Source: Ampullimonas aquatilis (GTDB lineage Bacteria > Pseudomonadota > Gammaproteobacteria > Burkholderiales > Burkholderiaceae_D). From it: a stretch of 64,000 nucleotides of DNA. A model generated the notes under the pieces. It was given only the letters and a program-made list of their open reading frames with translations, was not told where the DNA came from and did no database searches. The stretch covers positions 1,364,001 to 1,428,000 of the forward strand of contig NZ_CP183834.1 of NCBI RefSeq assembly GCF_049675895.1, read 5' to 3'. Below are positions 1 to 8,506 of the stretch, in pieces. The translations under genes and the position numbers were made by a program. Each line of letters begins with the position of its first letter. Position 1 is the first letter of the stretch.

Positions 1-1499
1 GGCGTGAAACCTATGCCCGCTGCCGTCGACTGGCTTCGGCACTCAATCAGCATGGGATTGGCATTGGCGATACAGTGGCAGTGATGCTGCCCAATATTCC
101 GGCCATGTTTGAAGCGCACTTCGGTATCCCCATGCTGGGCGCGGTACTCAATACGCTCAATACGCGACTTGATGCCGAGGCGATTGCCTTCATGCTGGAG
201 CATGGCGAAGCCAAGGTACTCATCACTGACAAAGAGTTTTCTCCCATCATTGAAAAGGCACTCAGTCTGCTCAAAGGTAGTCAGCCTTTGGTGATCGATG
301 TCGATGACCCACTCTACGAAGGTGGCAAACTGCTTGGCTCGATTGAATATGAAGCCTTTCTGCAAAAGGGTGATCCTGACTATGTCTGGAGTCTGCCTGC
401 TGATGAATGGGATGCGATTGCACTCAATTACACATCCGGCACCACCGGTAATCCCAAGGGCGTGGTCTATCACCATCGTGGTGCTTATCTGAATGCGGCC
501 AGTAATGTGATTTCCTGGAATATGCCGCAACATGTGCGTTACCTGTGGACGCTGCCGATGTTTCATTGCAATGGCTGGTGCTTCCCATGGACGCTGGCCT
601 TGAATGCGGGCACCAATGTCTGCTTGCGCAAGGTCGATACAAAACTGATTTTCAGCCTGATTGATGAACATCAGGTGACGCATATGTGTGGTGCGCCGAT
701 TGTCTACAGCATGATGACGGATGCATTGGCCAAGGCTGATGATCAACGACAGCTTGGCATCAAGGGTTTGATTGCCGGCGCAGCCCCACCGGCGGCCATC
801 ATTGAAGGTTGCGCCAGGGCAGGCATTGATATCACCCATGTCTATGGCTTGACCGAAGTCTATGGCCCGGCGGCAGTCTGCGCCAAGCAGGAATCCTGGG
901 CGAGCCTGCCATTGTATGATCAGGTGCATCTGAATGGTCGTCAGGGGGTGCCTTATCATCTGCAGCAGGCCATTGACGTGCTTGATCCCAACACCATGCA
1001 AGCGGTTCCGGCCGATGGTCAGACCATGGGCGAAATTTTCTTTCGCGGCAATATCGTCATGAAGGGTTATCTGAAAAACCAGAGCGCTACTGACGAGGCA
1101 TTTGCCGGTGGCTGGTTTCATACCGGTGATCTTGCGGTCAAGTATCCCGATGGTTATGTGAAGATCAAGGATCGCAGCAAGGACGTGATCATTTCCGGTG
1201 GTGAAAATATCTCCAGCCTCGAAGTGGAGGATGTGCTCTATAGCCATCCGGCCGTCATGGGGGCGGCAGTGATTGCCCAGCCCGATACCAGATGGGGTGA
1301 GGTGCCGTGCGCCTTTGTGCAGTTACGGGATGGTGCGCAGGTAACGGCTGAAGAGATCATTGAATATTGCCGTCAGCATCTGGCTCGTTTCAAGGTGCCC
1401 AAGCAGGTGATTTTTGCCGATTTACCACGGACCTCCACGGGCAAGTTGCAAAAGTTTGTCCTGCGCGAAAAAATGAAATCGGCATCTGCCATTGAGTAA
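1..1499 (+). CDS. Acyl-CoA synthetase (AMP-binding), 5'-truncated by window edge
   Basis: Activates a fatty or other carboxylic acid to its acyl-CoA through an acyl-adenylate. The reading frame is open from base 3 and reads sensibly there (RETYARCRRLASALNQHGIG), so the true start lies before the window; the ATG at 75 is internal. The P-loop-like AMP-binding motif YTSGTTGNPKG lies about 150 residues in, followed by the adenylation motif GWFHTGDLAV and the hinge region IKDRSKDVIISGGENIS near the C-terminus, ending in the catalytic-lysine region RTSTGKLQK. It resembles the medium/long-chain AlkK/FadD-like ligases used with acyl-CoA dehydrogenases. The acyl-CoA dehydrogenase follows after 98 bases on the same strand, which suggests a shared catabolic role. 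Substrate is not decidable from sequence. Confidence 0.93.
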   Translation, partial: RETYARCRRLASALNQHGIGIGDTVAVMLPNIPAMFEAHFGIPMLGAVLNTLNTRLDAEAIAFMLEHGEAKVLITDKEFSPIIEKALSLLKGSQPLVIDVDDPLYEGGKLLGSIEYEAFLQKGDPDYVWSLPADEWDAIALNYTSGTTGNPKGVVYHHRGAYLNAASNVISWNMPQHVRYLWTLPMFHCNGWCFPWTLALNAGTNVCLRKVDTKLIFSLIDEHQVTHMCGAPIVYSMMTDALAKADDQRQLGIKGLIAGAAPPAAIIEGCARAGIDITHVYGLTEVYGPAAVCAKQESWASLPLYDQVHLNGRQGVPYHLQQAIDVLDPNTMQAVPADGQTMGEIFFRGNIVMKGYLKNQSATDEAFAGGWFHTGDLAVKYPDGYVKIKDRSKDVIISGGENISSLEVEDVLYSHPAVMGAAVIAQPDTRWGEVPCAFVQLRDGAQVTAEEIIEYCRQHLARFKVPKQVIFADLPRTSTGKLQKFVLREKMKSASAIE

Positions 1500-1597
1500 T
1501 CAGTTAACAAGCATTCAATAATCATTCAATAAAAACAAGTAGCTCAATCAAACGCAAGCCGGTTTGCCTGAGTCGCAAGCCCCGTAAAGGACATACC

Positions 1598-3364
1598 ATG
1601 ACAGCCTATGTAGCACCTATCCGTGACATGATTCATGCCATGCGCGAGGCCGGTAACCTGGATGAGATCACCGCCTTGCCCGGCCATGAAGAAGCCACGC
1701 TGGATCTGGTGGAAGCCATTCTTGATGAAGCTGGCAAGTTTGCCGGTGCCGTGCTGGCCCCACTCAATCAGGTGGGGGATAAACAGGGCTGTCAGTGGTT
1801 GAATGGTTCAGTGACCACGCCAGACGGTTTCAAGGATGCGTATCAGCAATTCACCGACAATGGCTGGCATGCCATGCCGGCATCCATCGAGTTGGGTGGA
1901 CAAGGCCTGCCAGCACTGGTGTCAACCGCAGTGCTGGAAATGTGGACATCTTCGAATATGGCTTTCTCTCTGTGCCAGATGCTCACCCTGGGTGCCATCA
2001 TGGCCATCACGCATCATGGTTCCGATGTCCAGAAGGCACAGTATTTACCCAAGATGGTGGCGGGTACCTGGACTGGCACGATGAATCTGACCGAACCGCA
2101 AGCAGGTTCGGATTTATCGGCTGTGCGCAGTCGGGCAGTGCCAGAAGGCCTGCATTATCGAATTTTTGGGACCAAGATTTTCATTACCTGGGGTGAGCAT
2201 GATGTGGCTGAAAACATCATTCACCTGGTATTGGCGCGTTTGCCCGATGCACCTCCTGGCGTCAAAGGTATTTCGTTATTCATCGTACCCAAGTTTTTGA
2301 TCAATGAAGATGGCTCATTGGGACCACGCAATGATCTGGTTTGTGCCTCCATCGAACACAAGATGGGTATTCATGCCAGCCCAACTGCCGTCATGGCTTT
2401 TGGTGAAAAGGAAGGCGCGGTGGGTTATCTGGTGGGTGAAGCCAATCGTGGTCTGGAATACATGTTCACCATGATGAACCATGCGCGTTTGAATGTTGGT
2501 CTGGAGGGCGTGGCGATTTCCGAGCGCGCGTATCAACAGGCGGTGGCCTATGCGCAGGAGCGCGTTCAGAGTCGCCCGATTGGTGGCAAGGAAGCCGCTA
2601 CCATTATTCATCATCCCGATATTCGTCGCATGCTGCTGAGCATGAAGTCAAGAATTGGCGCAATGCGTGCCTTGACCTATTTTGCCGCGAGCGAAATGGA
2701 CAAGGCCCATGCTCATCCCGATGAGTCAGTGCGCAAATCCAGCCAGGCACGGGTTGATCTGCTGATCCCCATCGTCAAGGGCTGGTGTACCGAAAGTTCA
2801 ATTGACATTACCTCTTTGGGGATTCAAGTTCATGGTGGCATGGGTTTCATCGAAGAAACCGGTGCCGCCCAGCATTTCCGCGATGCCCGCATCACAGCCA
2901 TTTATGAAGGTACGACCGGCATTCAGGCCAATGACCTGATCGGCCGCAAGCTGGCGCGTGAGCAGGGAGTGACGGCCAAGGCCTTGATGGCGGATATGTC
3001 AACCTTGTTACCCGTATTACAAAGCCATGACAGTCGGCAGCTGCAGGCAGTGGGTGTGGCGTTGGGGCAGGGTATTGAAGCCTTGTCAGCGGCCAGTGAC
3101 TGGTTGATTGAACAATACCAGCATGACCAGGCGGCGGCTGCAGCTGGTGCCGTGCCTTATCTGTATCTTTTTGGCATTGTGATTGGTGGTTGGTTGCTGG
3201 CCAAAGGTGCGTTGAGTCAGCAGGCCGATGCGGCCTACTTGCAAGGCCAGCAAGTGCTTGCTCATTTTTTTGCCGAACATTTTATGGCGCAGGTCGATGG
3301 TTACCGACAAAGCATCATGCAAGGTGCTGATCCGGTTTTGCAGTCTTTTGAAAACTGGATCTGA
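1598..3364 (+). CDS. Acyl-CoA dehydrogenase, long (~590 aa) type
   Basis: FAD-dependent alpha,beta-dehydrogenation of an acyl-CoA, the first step of a beta-oxidation cycle. At 588 residues it belongs to the enlarged bacterial class with an extra C-terminal domain (usual length about 590-600) rather than the ~380-residue short class. Visible are the N-terminal alpha domain, the FAD/substrate motif MNLTEPQAGSDL (~165-176), the middle beta domain, and the IYEGTTGIQANDLIGRK segment carrying the usual catalytic Glu of this class. Start chosen at ATG 1598, preceded by a purine-rich AAAGGA at about -9. It sits between the acyl-CoA synthetase and a Liv-type transporter on the same strand; import, activation and oxidation of one carboxylic-acid substrate is a reasonable inference. 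Substrate unknown. Confidence 0.94.
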   Translation: MTAYVAPIRDMIHAMREAGNLDEITALPGHEEATLDLVEAILDEAGKFAGAVLAPLNQVGDKQGCQWLNGSVTTPDGFKDAYQQFTDNGWHAMPASIELGGQGLPALVSTAVLEMWTSSNMAFSLCQMLTLGAIMAITHHGSDVQKAQYLPKMVAGTWTGTMNLTEPQAGSDLSAVRSRAVPEGLHYRIFGTKIFITWGEHDVAENIIHLVLARLPDAPPGVKGISLFIVPKFLINEDGSLGPRNDLVCASIEHKMGIHASPTAVMAFGEKEGAVGYLVGEANRGLEYMFTMMNHARLNVGLEGVAISERAYQQAVAYAQERVQSRPIGGKEAATIIHHPDIRRMLLSMKSRIGAMRALTYFAASEMDKAHAHPDESVRKSSQARVDLLIPIVKGWCTESSIDITSLGIQVHGGMGFIEETGAAQHFRDARITAIYEGTTGIQANDLIGRKLAREQGVTAKALMADMSTLLPVLQSHDSRQLQAVGVALGQGIEALSAASDWLIEQYQHDQAAAAAGAVPYLYLFGIVIGGWLLAKGALSQQADAAYLQGQQVLAHFFAEHFMAQVDGYRQSIMQGADPVLQSFENWI

Positions 3365-3393
3365 TTGCTTGAATTTGAAATTTAAATTTTTAT

Positions 3394-3405
3394 CAATACG
3401 TATTG
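3394..3405. promoter_or_regulatory. 12-bp perfect palindrome upstream of the ABC-importer operon
   Basis: CAATACGTATTG is a perfect palindrome 29 bases past the acyl-CoA dehydrogenase stop and about 180 bases before the first transporter gene. Its place in the only sizeable gap between the acyl-CoA genes and the importer makes an operator plausible. No cognate regulator is present in the window and no clear -35/-10 pair was recognised, so this remains a guess. Confidence 0.25.
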
Positions 3406-3587
3406 GTCTGCCCAGAGTATCGAAAAAAGCAACAGATTGGTACTAAAAATAAGTAGTAACCACAGCTGTTTAGCCTGGAGGTTGCTCGTATGCTACCCAT
3501 AACTGGGTCTATCAATAAGGAGCCGACGCTGCCAAGGTGTCGGGACTGTTTGTCGTAACAGATAAACAGCAAGAGGAAAGAGACAAT

Positions 3588-4361
3588 ATGGAGAAGGACA
3601 CCATTCTCGAAACCACTGGGCTCGTCAAGGAGTTCAAGGGTTTTGTGGCAGTCAATGATGTGAACCTGAAGATTCAGCGTGGTCACATTCATTCATTGAT
3701 TGGCCCTAACGGCGCAGGCAAGACCACTTGCTTTAACCTGTTGACCAAGTTTCTGGTACCTACGCGTGGCACGATCCGTTTTAACGGCATCGACATTACC
3801 CAGGCAAAGCCAGAACAGATTGCCCGCAAGGGCATTGTGCGCTCATTTCAGATATCGGCGGTGTTTCCCCATTTGACGTTGATTGAAAATGTCCGGATTG
3901 CCTTGTTGCGCAAGCTGGGTACTTCATTTCATTTCTGGCGTTCTGAAGCAACGCTCAATGTACTCAATGACCAGGCCATGGTCTTGCTGGCTGAGGTCGG
4001 GCTGGAGCAATACGCCAATATGGTGACGGTGGAGTTGCCGTATGGTCGTAAACGTGCACTGGAAATTGCGACCACGCTGGCATTGGAGCCCGAATTGATG
4101 TTGCTGGATGAGCCTACCCAGGGCATGGGCCACGAAGATGTGGATCGGGTCATGAACCTGATCAAAAAGGTCTCAGCCAATCGTACCATCCTGATGGTCG
4201 AACATAATATGAAAGTGGTGTCCGGTATTTCGGATCGCATCACGGTGCTGGCACGTGGCAGTGTTCTGGCCGAAGGCAACTACGCTGAAGTTTCAGCCAA
4301 CGCCCAGGTGATTGAAGCCTATATGGGGCAAGAAAATACCGAACTGGCAGGAGCACATTGA
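3588..4361 (+). CDS. livG: Branched-chain amino acid/HAAT-type ABC transporter ATPase (LivG-like)
   Basis: Cytoplasmic ATPase subunit of a HAAT-family importer. Start set at ATG 3588, which has an AAGAGGAAAGAG ribosome-binding region just upstream; an in-frame start at 3537 would add 17 residues unlike the family. The 257-residue product has Walker A GPNGAGKTT (about 38-46), Walker B LMLLDEPTQGM, and the H-loop region MVEHNMKVV. In the Q-loop to signature stretch the ABC signature reads LPYGRKRAL, a known LivG-style variation on LSYGxQRxL. Its stop overlaps the start of the second ATPase (TGATG), so the two are translationally coupled and probably made one to one. Confidence 0.92.
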   Translation: MEKDTILETTGLVKEFKGFVAVNDVNLKIQRGHIHSLIGPNGAGKTTCFNLLTKFLVPTRGTIRFNGIDITQAKPEQIARKGIVRSFQISAVFPHLTLIENVRIALLRKLGTSFHFWRSEATLNVLNDQAMVLLAEVGLEQYANMVTVELPYGRKRALEIATTLALEPELMLLDEPTQGMGHEDVDRVMNLIKKVSANRTILMVEHNMKVVSGISDRITVLARGSVLAEGNYAEVSANAQVIEAYMGQENTELAGAH

Positions 4362-5071
4362 TGACACAAGCAGCTGAATACTTGCGCATTAGTGATCTGC
4401 ACGCATTTTATGGTGAGTCCCATGTGCTGCATGGCATTGACCTGATGGTACGCCGTGGTGAATGTGTTTCGCTATTGGGTCGCAATGGTGCAGGGCGCAC
4501 CACCACCTTGCGTGCCATCATGGGGCTGACGGGTAAACGTTCTGGCTCGATCATGGTGAATGGGCGGGAAACCATTGGTATGTCAGCACATCGGATTGCC
4601 CGCCTTGGTGTGGGTTATTGCCCGGAAGAACGGGGCATCTATTCGAGTCTGTCCTGTGAAGAAAACCTGCTGATGCCACCCGTGGTGGGGAGTGGCGGGA
4701 TGGGGCTTGATGAAATTTACAAGATGTTTCCCAACCTGTATGAGCGCCGCAATAGTCAGGGCACCCGCATGTCCGGTGGTGAGCAGCAGATGCTGGCGAT
4801 GGCACGGATTTTACGCACCGGCGCGCAGCTTTTGTTGCTGGATGAAATTTCAGAGGGACTGGCACCGGTGATTGTGCAAAGACTGGCTGAGATCATTACC
4901 CATCTCAAGTCCAAAGGTTTCACCATTTTGCTGGTTGAACAGAATTTCCGGTTTGCTGCGCCCCTGGCGGATCGGATGTATGTGGTCGAACATGGCCAGA
5001 TTGCAGCGGAAATCGCCCAACACGAATTGGCAGAAAAACGCGATTTTCTCAATGAAATTCTCGGTGTTTGA
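4361..5071 (+). CDS. livF: HAAT-type ABC transporter ATPase (LivF-like) with Arg in Walker A
   Basis: Second ATPase of the importer, 236 residues. The ATG at 4361 overlaps the livG stop codon; a TTG one codon earlier is possible but less likely. The signature MSGGEQQM and the H-loop LLVEQNFRF are normal. Two positions are odd: Walker A reads GRNGAGRTT, with Arg (residue ~46) where the phosphate-contacting Lys normally sits, and Walker B reads LLLLDEISEG instead of LLLLDEPSEG. I recall related beta-proteobacterial LivF proteins with these spellings, so they may be a clade trait rather than a lesion; the gene is otherwise intact and sits in a complete operon. Whether it hydrolyses ATP normally or leans on LivG cannot be told here. 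Confidence 0.9.
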   Translation: MTQAAEYLRISDLHAFYGESHVLHGIDLMVRRGECVSLLGRNGAGRTTTLRAIMGLTGKRSGSIMVNGRETIGMSAHRIARLGVGYCPEERGIYSSLSCEENLLMPPVVGSGGMGLDEIYKMFPNLYERRNSQGTRMSGGEQQMLAMARILRTGAQLLLLDEISEGLAPVIVQRLAEIITHLKSKGFTILLVEQNFRFAAPLADRMYVVEHGQIAAEIAQHELAEKRDFLNEILGV

Positions 5072-5102
5072 CCGAGGCAACCTAGAAACAGAGGAGACAA
5101 GA

Positions 5103-6314
5103 ATGAAGATTAAATTGATGGCGCTGGCTTTGTCGGCACTACTCAGCGGCGTCCCCGTCATGTCGCAGGCCCAGGTATCTGACAATGTGGTCAAGATCGG
5201 TATTCTGACCGATATGTCCGGCACCTATTCTGACTTGGCTGGGCAAGGCACCGTGGTGGCCGCCAAGATGGCCATTGCCGACTTTATCGCCAAGGAAAAG
5301 CCGGGCTTCACGATTGATCTGGTTTCGGCCGATCACCAGAACAAGGGTGATATCGCCTCCAACAAGGCGCGTGAATGGATCGACCGTGACAAGGTGGATG
5401 TGATTGCCGAGCTGGTCACTACCTCTACTGCGCTGGCTGTCATGAAAGTAGCCAAGGAAAAAAACAAGCTGACGCTGATCTCCGGTGCCGGCTCTACCCG
5501 GATCACCAACGAAGACTGTAACGATGTCAGCGTGCATTGGACCTATGACACCTATGCGGTCGCCAATGGCACCGCCAAGGCAGTGGTTGCCAAGGGTGGC
5601 AAGAAGTGGTTCTTCCTGACGGCCGACTATGCCTTTGGTCATTCGCTGGAAAAGGATGCGTCGGCGGTGGTGCTGGCCAATGGTGGTGAAGTGGTGGGTT
5701 CGGTACGGCATCCGTTCCCCGGCTCCGACTTTTCATCCTATCTGCTCAAGGCACAGTCTTCTGGTGCTCAGGTGATCGGTCTGGCCAATGCCGGTACCGA
5801 TACCACCAATGCGATCAAGCAGGCGGCTGAATTTGGCATTACCCAAAAGCAATCACTGGCGGGTTTGCTGATGTTCATTACCGATGTGCATAGCCTGGGC
5901 CTGAAGACGGCACAAAATATGTACCTGACCGAAGGTTTTTATTGGGATCTGAATCCGGAAACCCGTGCCTGGTCCAAGCGTTTCTTTGAACAGCATAAAC
6001 GCATGCCAACCATGGTGCAGGCGGGTGTCTATTCTTCATTGATGCATTATCTGAAGGCCGTCAAAACCACCGGCACCGATGACACAGCCAAAGTCATGGC
6101 CTCGATGAAATCAACGCCAGTCAACGACTTCTTTGCCAAGGGCGGCACGATTCGTGATGATGGTCGCATGGTGCATGATATGTATCTGTTGCAGGTTAAA
6201 AAGCCTGAAGAGTCCACTACACCCTGGGATTACTACAAGGTTGTGGCAACCATTCCGGCCAAGGAGGCTTTCCAGCCCTTGTCTGCTTCCAGATGTCCTC
6301 TGATCAAGAAGTAA
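5103..6314 (+). CDS. HAAT-family periplasmic substrate-binding protein
   Basis: Periplasmic binding protein that delivers substrate to the LivHM-type channel. Start ATG 5103 follows a GAGGAGACAAG ribosome-binding site and gives a clear signal peptide: MKIKL, a hydrophobic core LMALALSALLSGV and a cleavage site after SQA near residue 24. The mature part begins VVKIGILTDMSGTYSDLAG, typical of the type I (LivJ/LivK-like) fold, and the whole protein is 403 residues, normal for the family. The gene lies between the ATPase pair and the permease pair. The family handles amino acids, amides, urea and aromatic or other carboxylates; the neighbouring acyl-CoA genes favour a carboxylic acid, but that is inference only. 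Confidence 0.92.
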   Translation: MKIKLMALALSALLSGVPVMSQAQVSDNVVKIGILTDMSGTYSDLAGQGTVVAAKMAIADFIAKEKPGFTIDLVSADHQNKGDIASNKAREWIDRDKVDVIAELVTTSTALAVMKVAKEKNKLTLISGAGSTRITNEDCNDVSVHWTYDTYAVANGTAKAVVAKGGKKWFFLTADYAFGHSLEKDASAVVLANGGEVVGSVRHPFPGSDFSSYLLKAQSSGAQVIGLANAGTDTTNAIKQAAEFGITQKQSLAGLLMFITDVHSLGLKTAQNMYLTEGFYWDLNPETRAWSKRFFEQHKRMPTMVQAGVYSSLMHYLKAVKTTGTDDTAKVMASMKSTPVNDFFAKGGTIRDDGRMVHDMYLLQVKKPEESTTPWDYYKVVATIPAKEAFQPLSASRCPLIKK

Positions 6315-6395
6315 CACGACGAATCACCCGGCCTGTCGGTTCGATGTGCGCCGACAGGTTTGGGTTCTTTTGAATCGTAACCAGGTGTCTTGCTC

Positions 6396-7283
6396 ATGAT
6401 TGAAATATTCGGTGTGCCTCTCCCGGCCTTGATGGGGCAATTAATTCTCGGACTGGTCAATGGCTCGTTTTATGCCATGCTCAGTCTGGGACTCGCGGTC
6501 ATTTTTGGCCTGCTCAATATCATCAACTTTGCCCATGGTGCCCTGTACATGGTGGGTGCTTTTCTGGCCTGGATCGGGCTTAATTATTTGGGCATTGGTT
6601 ACTGGTGGGCGCTGATTCTGGTGCCGCTCGTCCTGCTCGGCGTGGGCATGGTGATTGAGCGCTGTCTGTTGCAATGGCTCTACAAGCTTGATCATCTTTA
6701 TGGTCTGCTGCTGACCTTTGGTTTGTCGCTGATTCTTGAAGGACTGTTTCGCAGCCAATATGGTGTGTCGGGCATGTCCTATGAAATGCCCGAGGCCTTG
6801 TCGGGAGCGCTCAATCTTGGTTTCATGTTCTTGCCCAAGTATCGCGCCTGGGTTGTTGTTTCCGCTTTGGTGATCTGTTTTACGACCTGGTTTGTGATTG
6901 AAAAGACGCGGCTGGGTTCGTACCTGCGTGCCGCGACCGAAAACCCCAAATTAACCCAGGCCTTTGGCGTCAATGTGCCGATGATGGTGATGTTGACCTA
7001 TGGCTTTGGGGTGGCTCTGGCGGGGCTGGCGGGCGTGCTGGCGGCACCGGTCTTTCAGGTCAGCCCGATGATGGGTTCCAACCTGATATTGGTGGTGTTT
7101 GCGGTGGTGGTGATTGGCGGCATGGGCTCCATCATGGGGGCCATCATCACCGGTCTTGGCCTGGGTGTGATTGAAGGTCTGACCAAAGTGTTTTATCCAG
7201 AACTGTCGGCTACGGTGGTATTTATCATCATGGCCATTGTGCTCATCATTCGTCCGGCAGGACTATTCGGACGGGAGAAATAA
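6396..7283 (+). CDS. livH: HAAT-type ABC transporter permease (LivH-like)
   Basis: Inner-membrane permease subunit of the importer. The 295-residue product is made of hydrophobic helices and opens with QLILGLVNGSFYAMLSLGLA followed by FGLLNIINFAHGALYM, the hallmark N-terminus of LivH-type permeases. The conserved cytoplasmic coupling region with TRLGSYLRAATENP is present at about 175-190, and the protein ends IIRPAGLFGREK, a typical terminus. ATG 6396 is preferred to a TTG two codons earlier because of spacing from an AGG at 6383. It is followed two bases after its stop by the second permease, so the two are co-translated. Confidence 0.93.
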   Translation: MIEIFGVPLPALMGQLILGLVNGSFYAMLSLGLAVIFGLLNIINFAHGALYMVGAFLAWIGLNYLGIGYWWALILVPLVLLGVGMVIERCLLQWLYKLDHLYGLLLTFGLSLILEGLFRSQYGVSGMSYEMPEALSGALNLGFMFLPKYRAWVVVSALVICFTTWFVIEKTRLGSYLRAATENPKLTQAFGVNVPMMVMLTYGFGVALAGLAGVLAAPVFQVSPMMGSNLILVVFAVVVIGGMGSIMGAIITGLGLGVIEGLTKVFYPELSATVVFIIMAIVLIIRPAGLFGREK

Positions 7284-7285
7284 GC

Positions 7286-8272
7286 ATGACGCAATCTGTT
7301 CAAACTTTACAGGCGCCGATCAAGGCGGTACGCGACAATCGTCAGGGCATTCTGATTCTCTATGCCGTACTGTTTGTGGGCGGCTTGCTGGCACCTTTTG
7401 TGATCTATCCGGTGCTGATGATGAAGGTGCTCTGTTTTGCGCTCTTTGCCTGCGCTTTCAACTTGCTGCTGGGTTATACCGGCCTGCTGTCATTTGGCCA
7501 TGCCGCCTTCTTTGGCTCAGCCGCCTATATTGCTGGCTATACCATCCGCGACTGGTCATGGCCGCCGTTAGTGGGCATTGGTGCCGGTGTGTTGGTGGCC
7601 GCGGCTTTGGGTTGGCTGTTTGGTATTTTGGCGATTCGTCGTCAAGGCATTTACTTTGCGATGATTACCATGGCACTGGCGCAGATGGTCTATTTCATTC
7701 TGCTGCAATCGCCCTTTACCGGCGGTGAAGATGGTCTGCAGGGCGTGCCCCGTGGCAGCCTGCTGGGGATTGATCTGGCCAATGACATCAACCTCTATTA
7801 CCTCATCTTTGGCATTGTGGTACTGGCGTTCTGGTTGATCTATCGGGTTATTCATTCACCCTATGGTCAGGTGCTCAAAGCCATCCGCGAAAACGAGGCG
7901 AGGGCGGTGTCGCTGGGCTATGAAGTGGCCAAATACAAACTGCTGGCCTTTGTCCTCTCGGCGGGCTTGGCGGGCTTGGCCGGTGCACTCAAAATGCTGG
8001 TCTTTACCTTTGCCTCGTTGACTGACGCGCATTCCTATCAATCGGGTGAAGTGATCCTCATGACCATCCTGGGTGGGATTGGCACCGAGTTGGGTCCGGT
8101 AGTGGGCGCAGCCACTATTGTGCTGCTGGAAACTGGCCTGGCTGACAAGGTTGGCTCCCTGGTCAGCGTCATGATGGGCTGTATTTTTGTGATCTGTGTA
8201 CTGGCGTTTCGTCGTGGCATTGTCGGTGAAGCCACTGCACTGTACCAGCGCATGACCGGGCAGAAGTACTGA
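7286..8272 (+). CDS. livM: HAAT-type ABC transporter permease (LivM-like)
   Basis: Second permease of the importer, 328 residues with about nine hydrophobic segments. LivM features include LLLGYTGLLSFGHAAFFG at about 65-82, the GGEDGLQGVPRG segment and the coupling region SPYGQVLKAIRENEARA. GGGAGAAATAAGC just upstream of ATG 7286 gives a good ribosome-binding site. It is the last gene of the importer operon; a strong hairpin terminator starts 69 bases past its stop. Substrate specificity is set by the binding protein and is unknown. Confidence 0.93.
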   Translation: MTQSVQTLQAPIKAVRDNRQGILILYAVLFVGGLLAPFVIYPVLMMKVLCFALFACAFNLLLGYTGLLSFGHAAFFGSAAYIAGYTIRDWSWPPLVGIGAGVLVAAALGWLFGILAIRRQGIYFAMITMALAQMVYFILLQSPFTGGEDGLQGVPRGSLLGIDLANDINLYYLIFGIVVLAFWLIYRVIHSPYGQVLKAIRENEARAVSLGYEVAKYKLLAFVLSAGLAGLAGALKMLVFTFASLTDAHSYQSGEVILMTILGGIGTELGPVVGAATIVLLETGLADKVGSLVSVMMGCIFVICVLAFRRGIVGEATALYQRMTGQKY

Positions 8273-8316
8273 ATACGTTGCTGTACTCAATACGGTGTAG
8301 GGGTATTTTTATAGAA

Positions 8317-8336
8317 TCAATAAATACGCACTTAAG
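8317..8336 (+). repeat. Dispersed intergenic motif, copy A
   Basis: TCAATAAATACGCACTTAAG lies between the convergent livM and rng genes, just before the terminator hairpin. Related 18-20-base segments occur at 17201-17220, 42910-42929 (+) and 50264-50283, 30713-30730 (-); all fit CAATA-N5-GCAC or a one-base variant and all are intergenic. Function unknown. Confidence 0.5.
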
Positions 8337-8341
8337 CAATT

Positions 8342-8380
8342 AAAAAATCCTCATACTCATAGAGAGTATGAGGATTTTTT
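8342..8380. terminator. Bidirectional Rho-independent terminator, livM / rng
   Basis: A perfect 17-bp inverted repeat (arms 8342-8358 and 8364-8380, loop ATAGA) begins with six A and ends with six T. It can stop transcripts from the liv operon on the + strand and from rng and its upstream genes on the - strand. It sits between these two converging units. Confidence 0.93.
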
Positions 8381-8506
8381 AATGTTTTCGACAGGTTTTC
8401 AGTACAACCGCTTGACGTTGAGATTGTGCTTTTCAGTTTGCTGCAAGTCATTGGAAACCGAACCGATGTGTACTTCCCGCCAACTCATATTTAAATTTTA
8501 AACACC

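Noticed and set aside
3489..3560. Short open frame of about 18 codons upstream of livG, considered as a leader peptide.
   Set aside because: No run of regulatory codons, no paired attenuator hairpins, and no clear ribosome-binding site.
5139..5711. A 190-codon minus-strand frame within the transporter binding-protein gene.
   Set aside because: Entirely inside a well-supported gene; His/Gly-rich shadow of the sense codons.
8317..8380. A c-di-GMP (GEMM) or other known riboswitch at the motif/terminator pair.
   Set aside because: It lies between converging 3' ends, not upstream of a gene, and the sequence lacks the conserved cores of GEMM and other classes I know.
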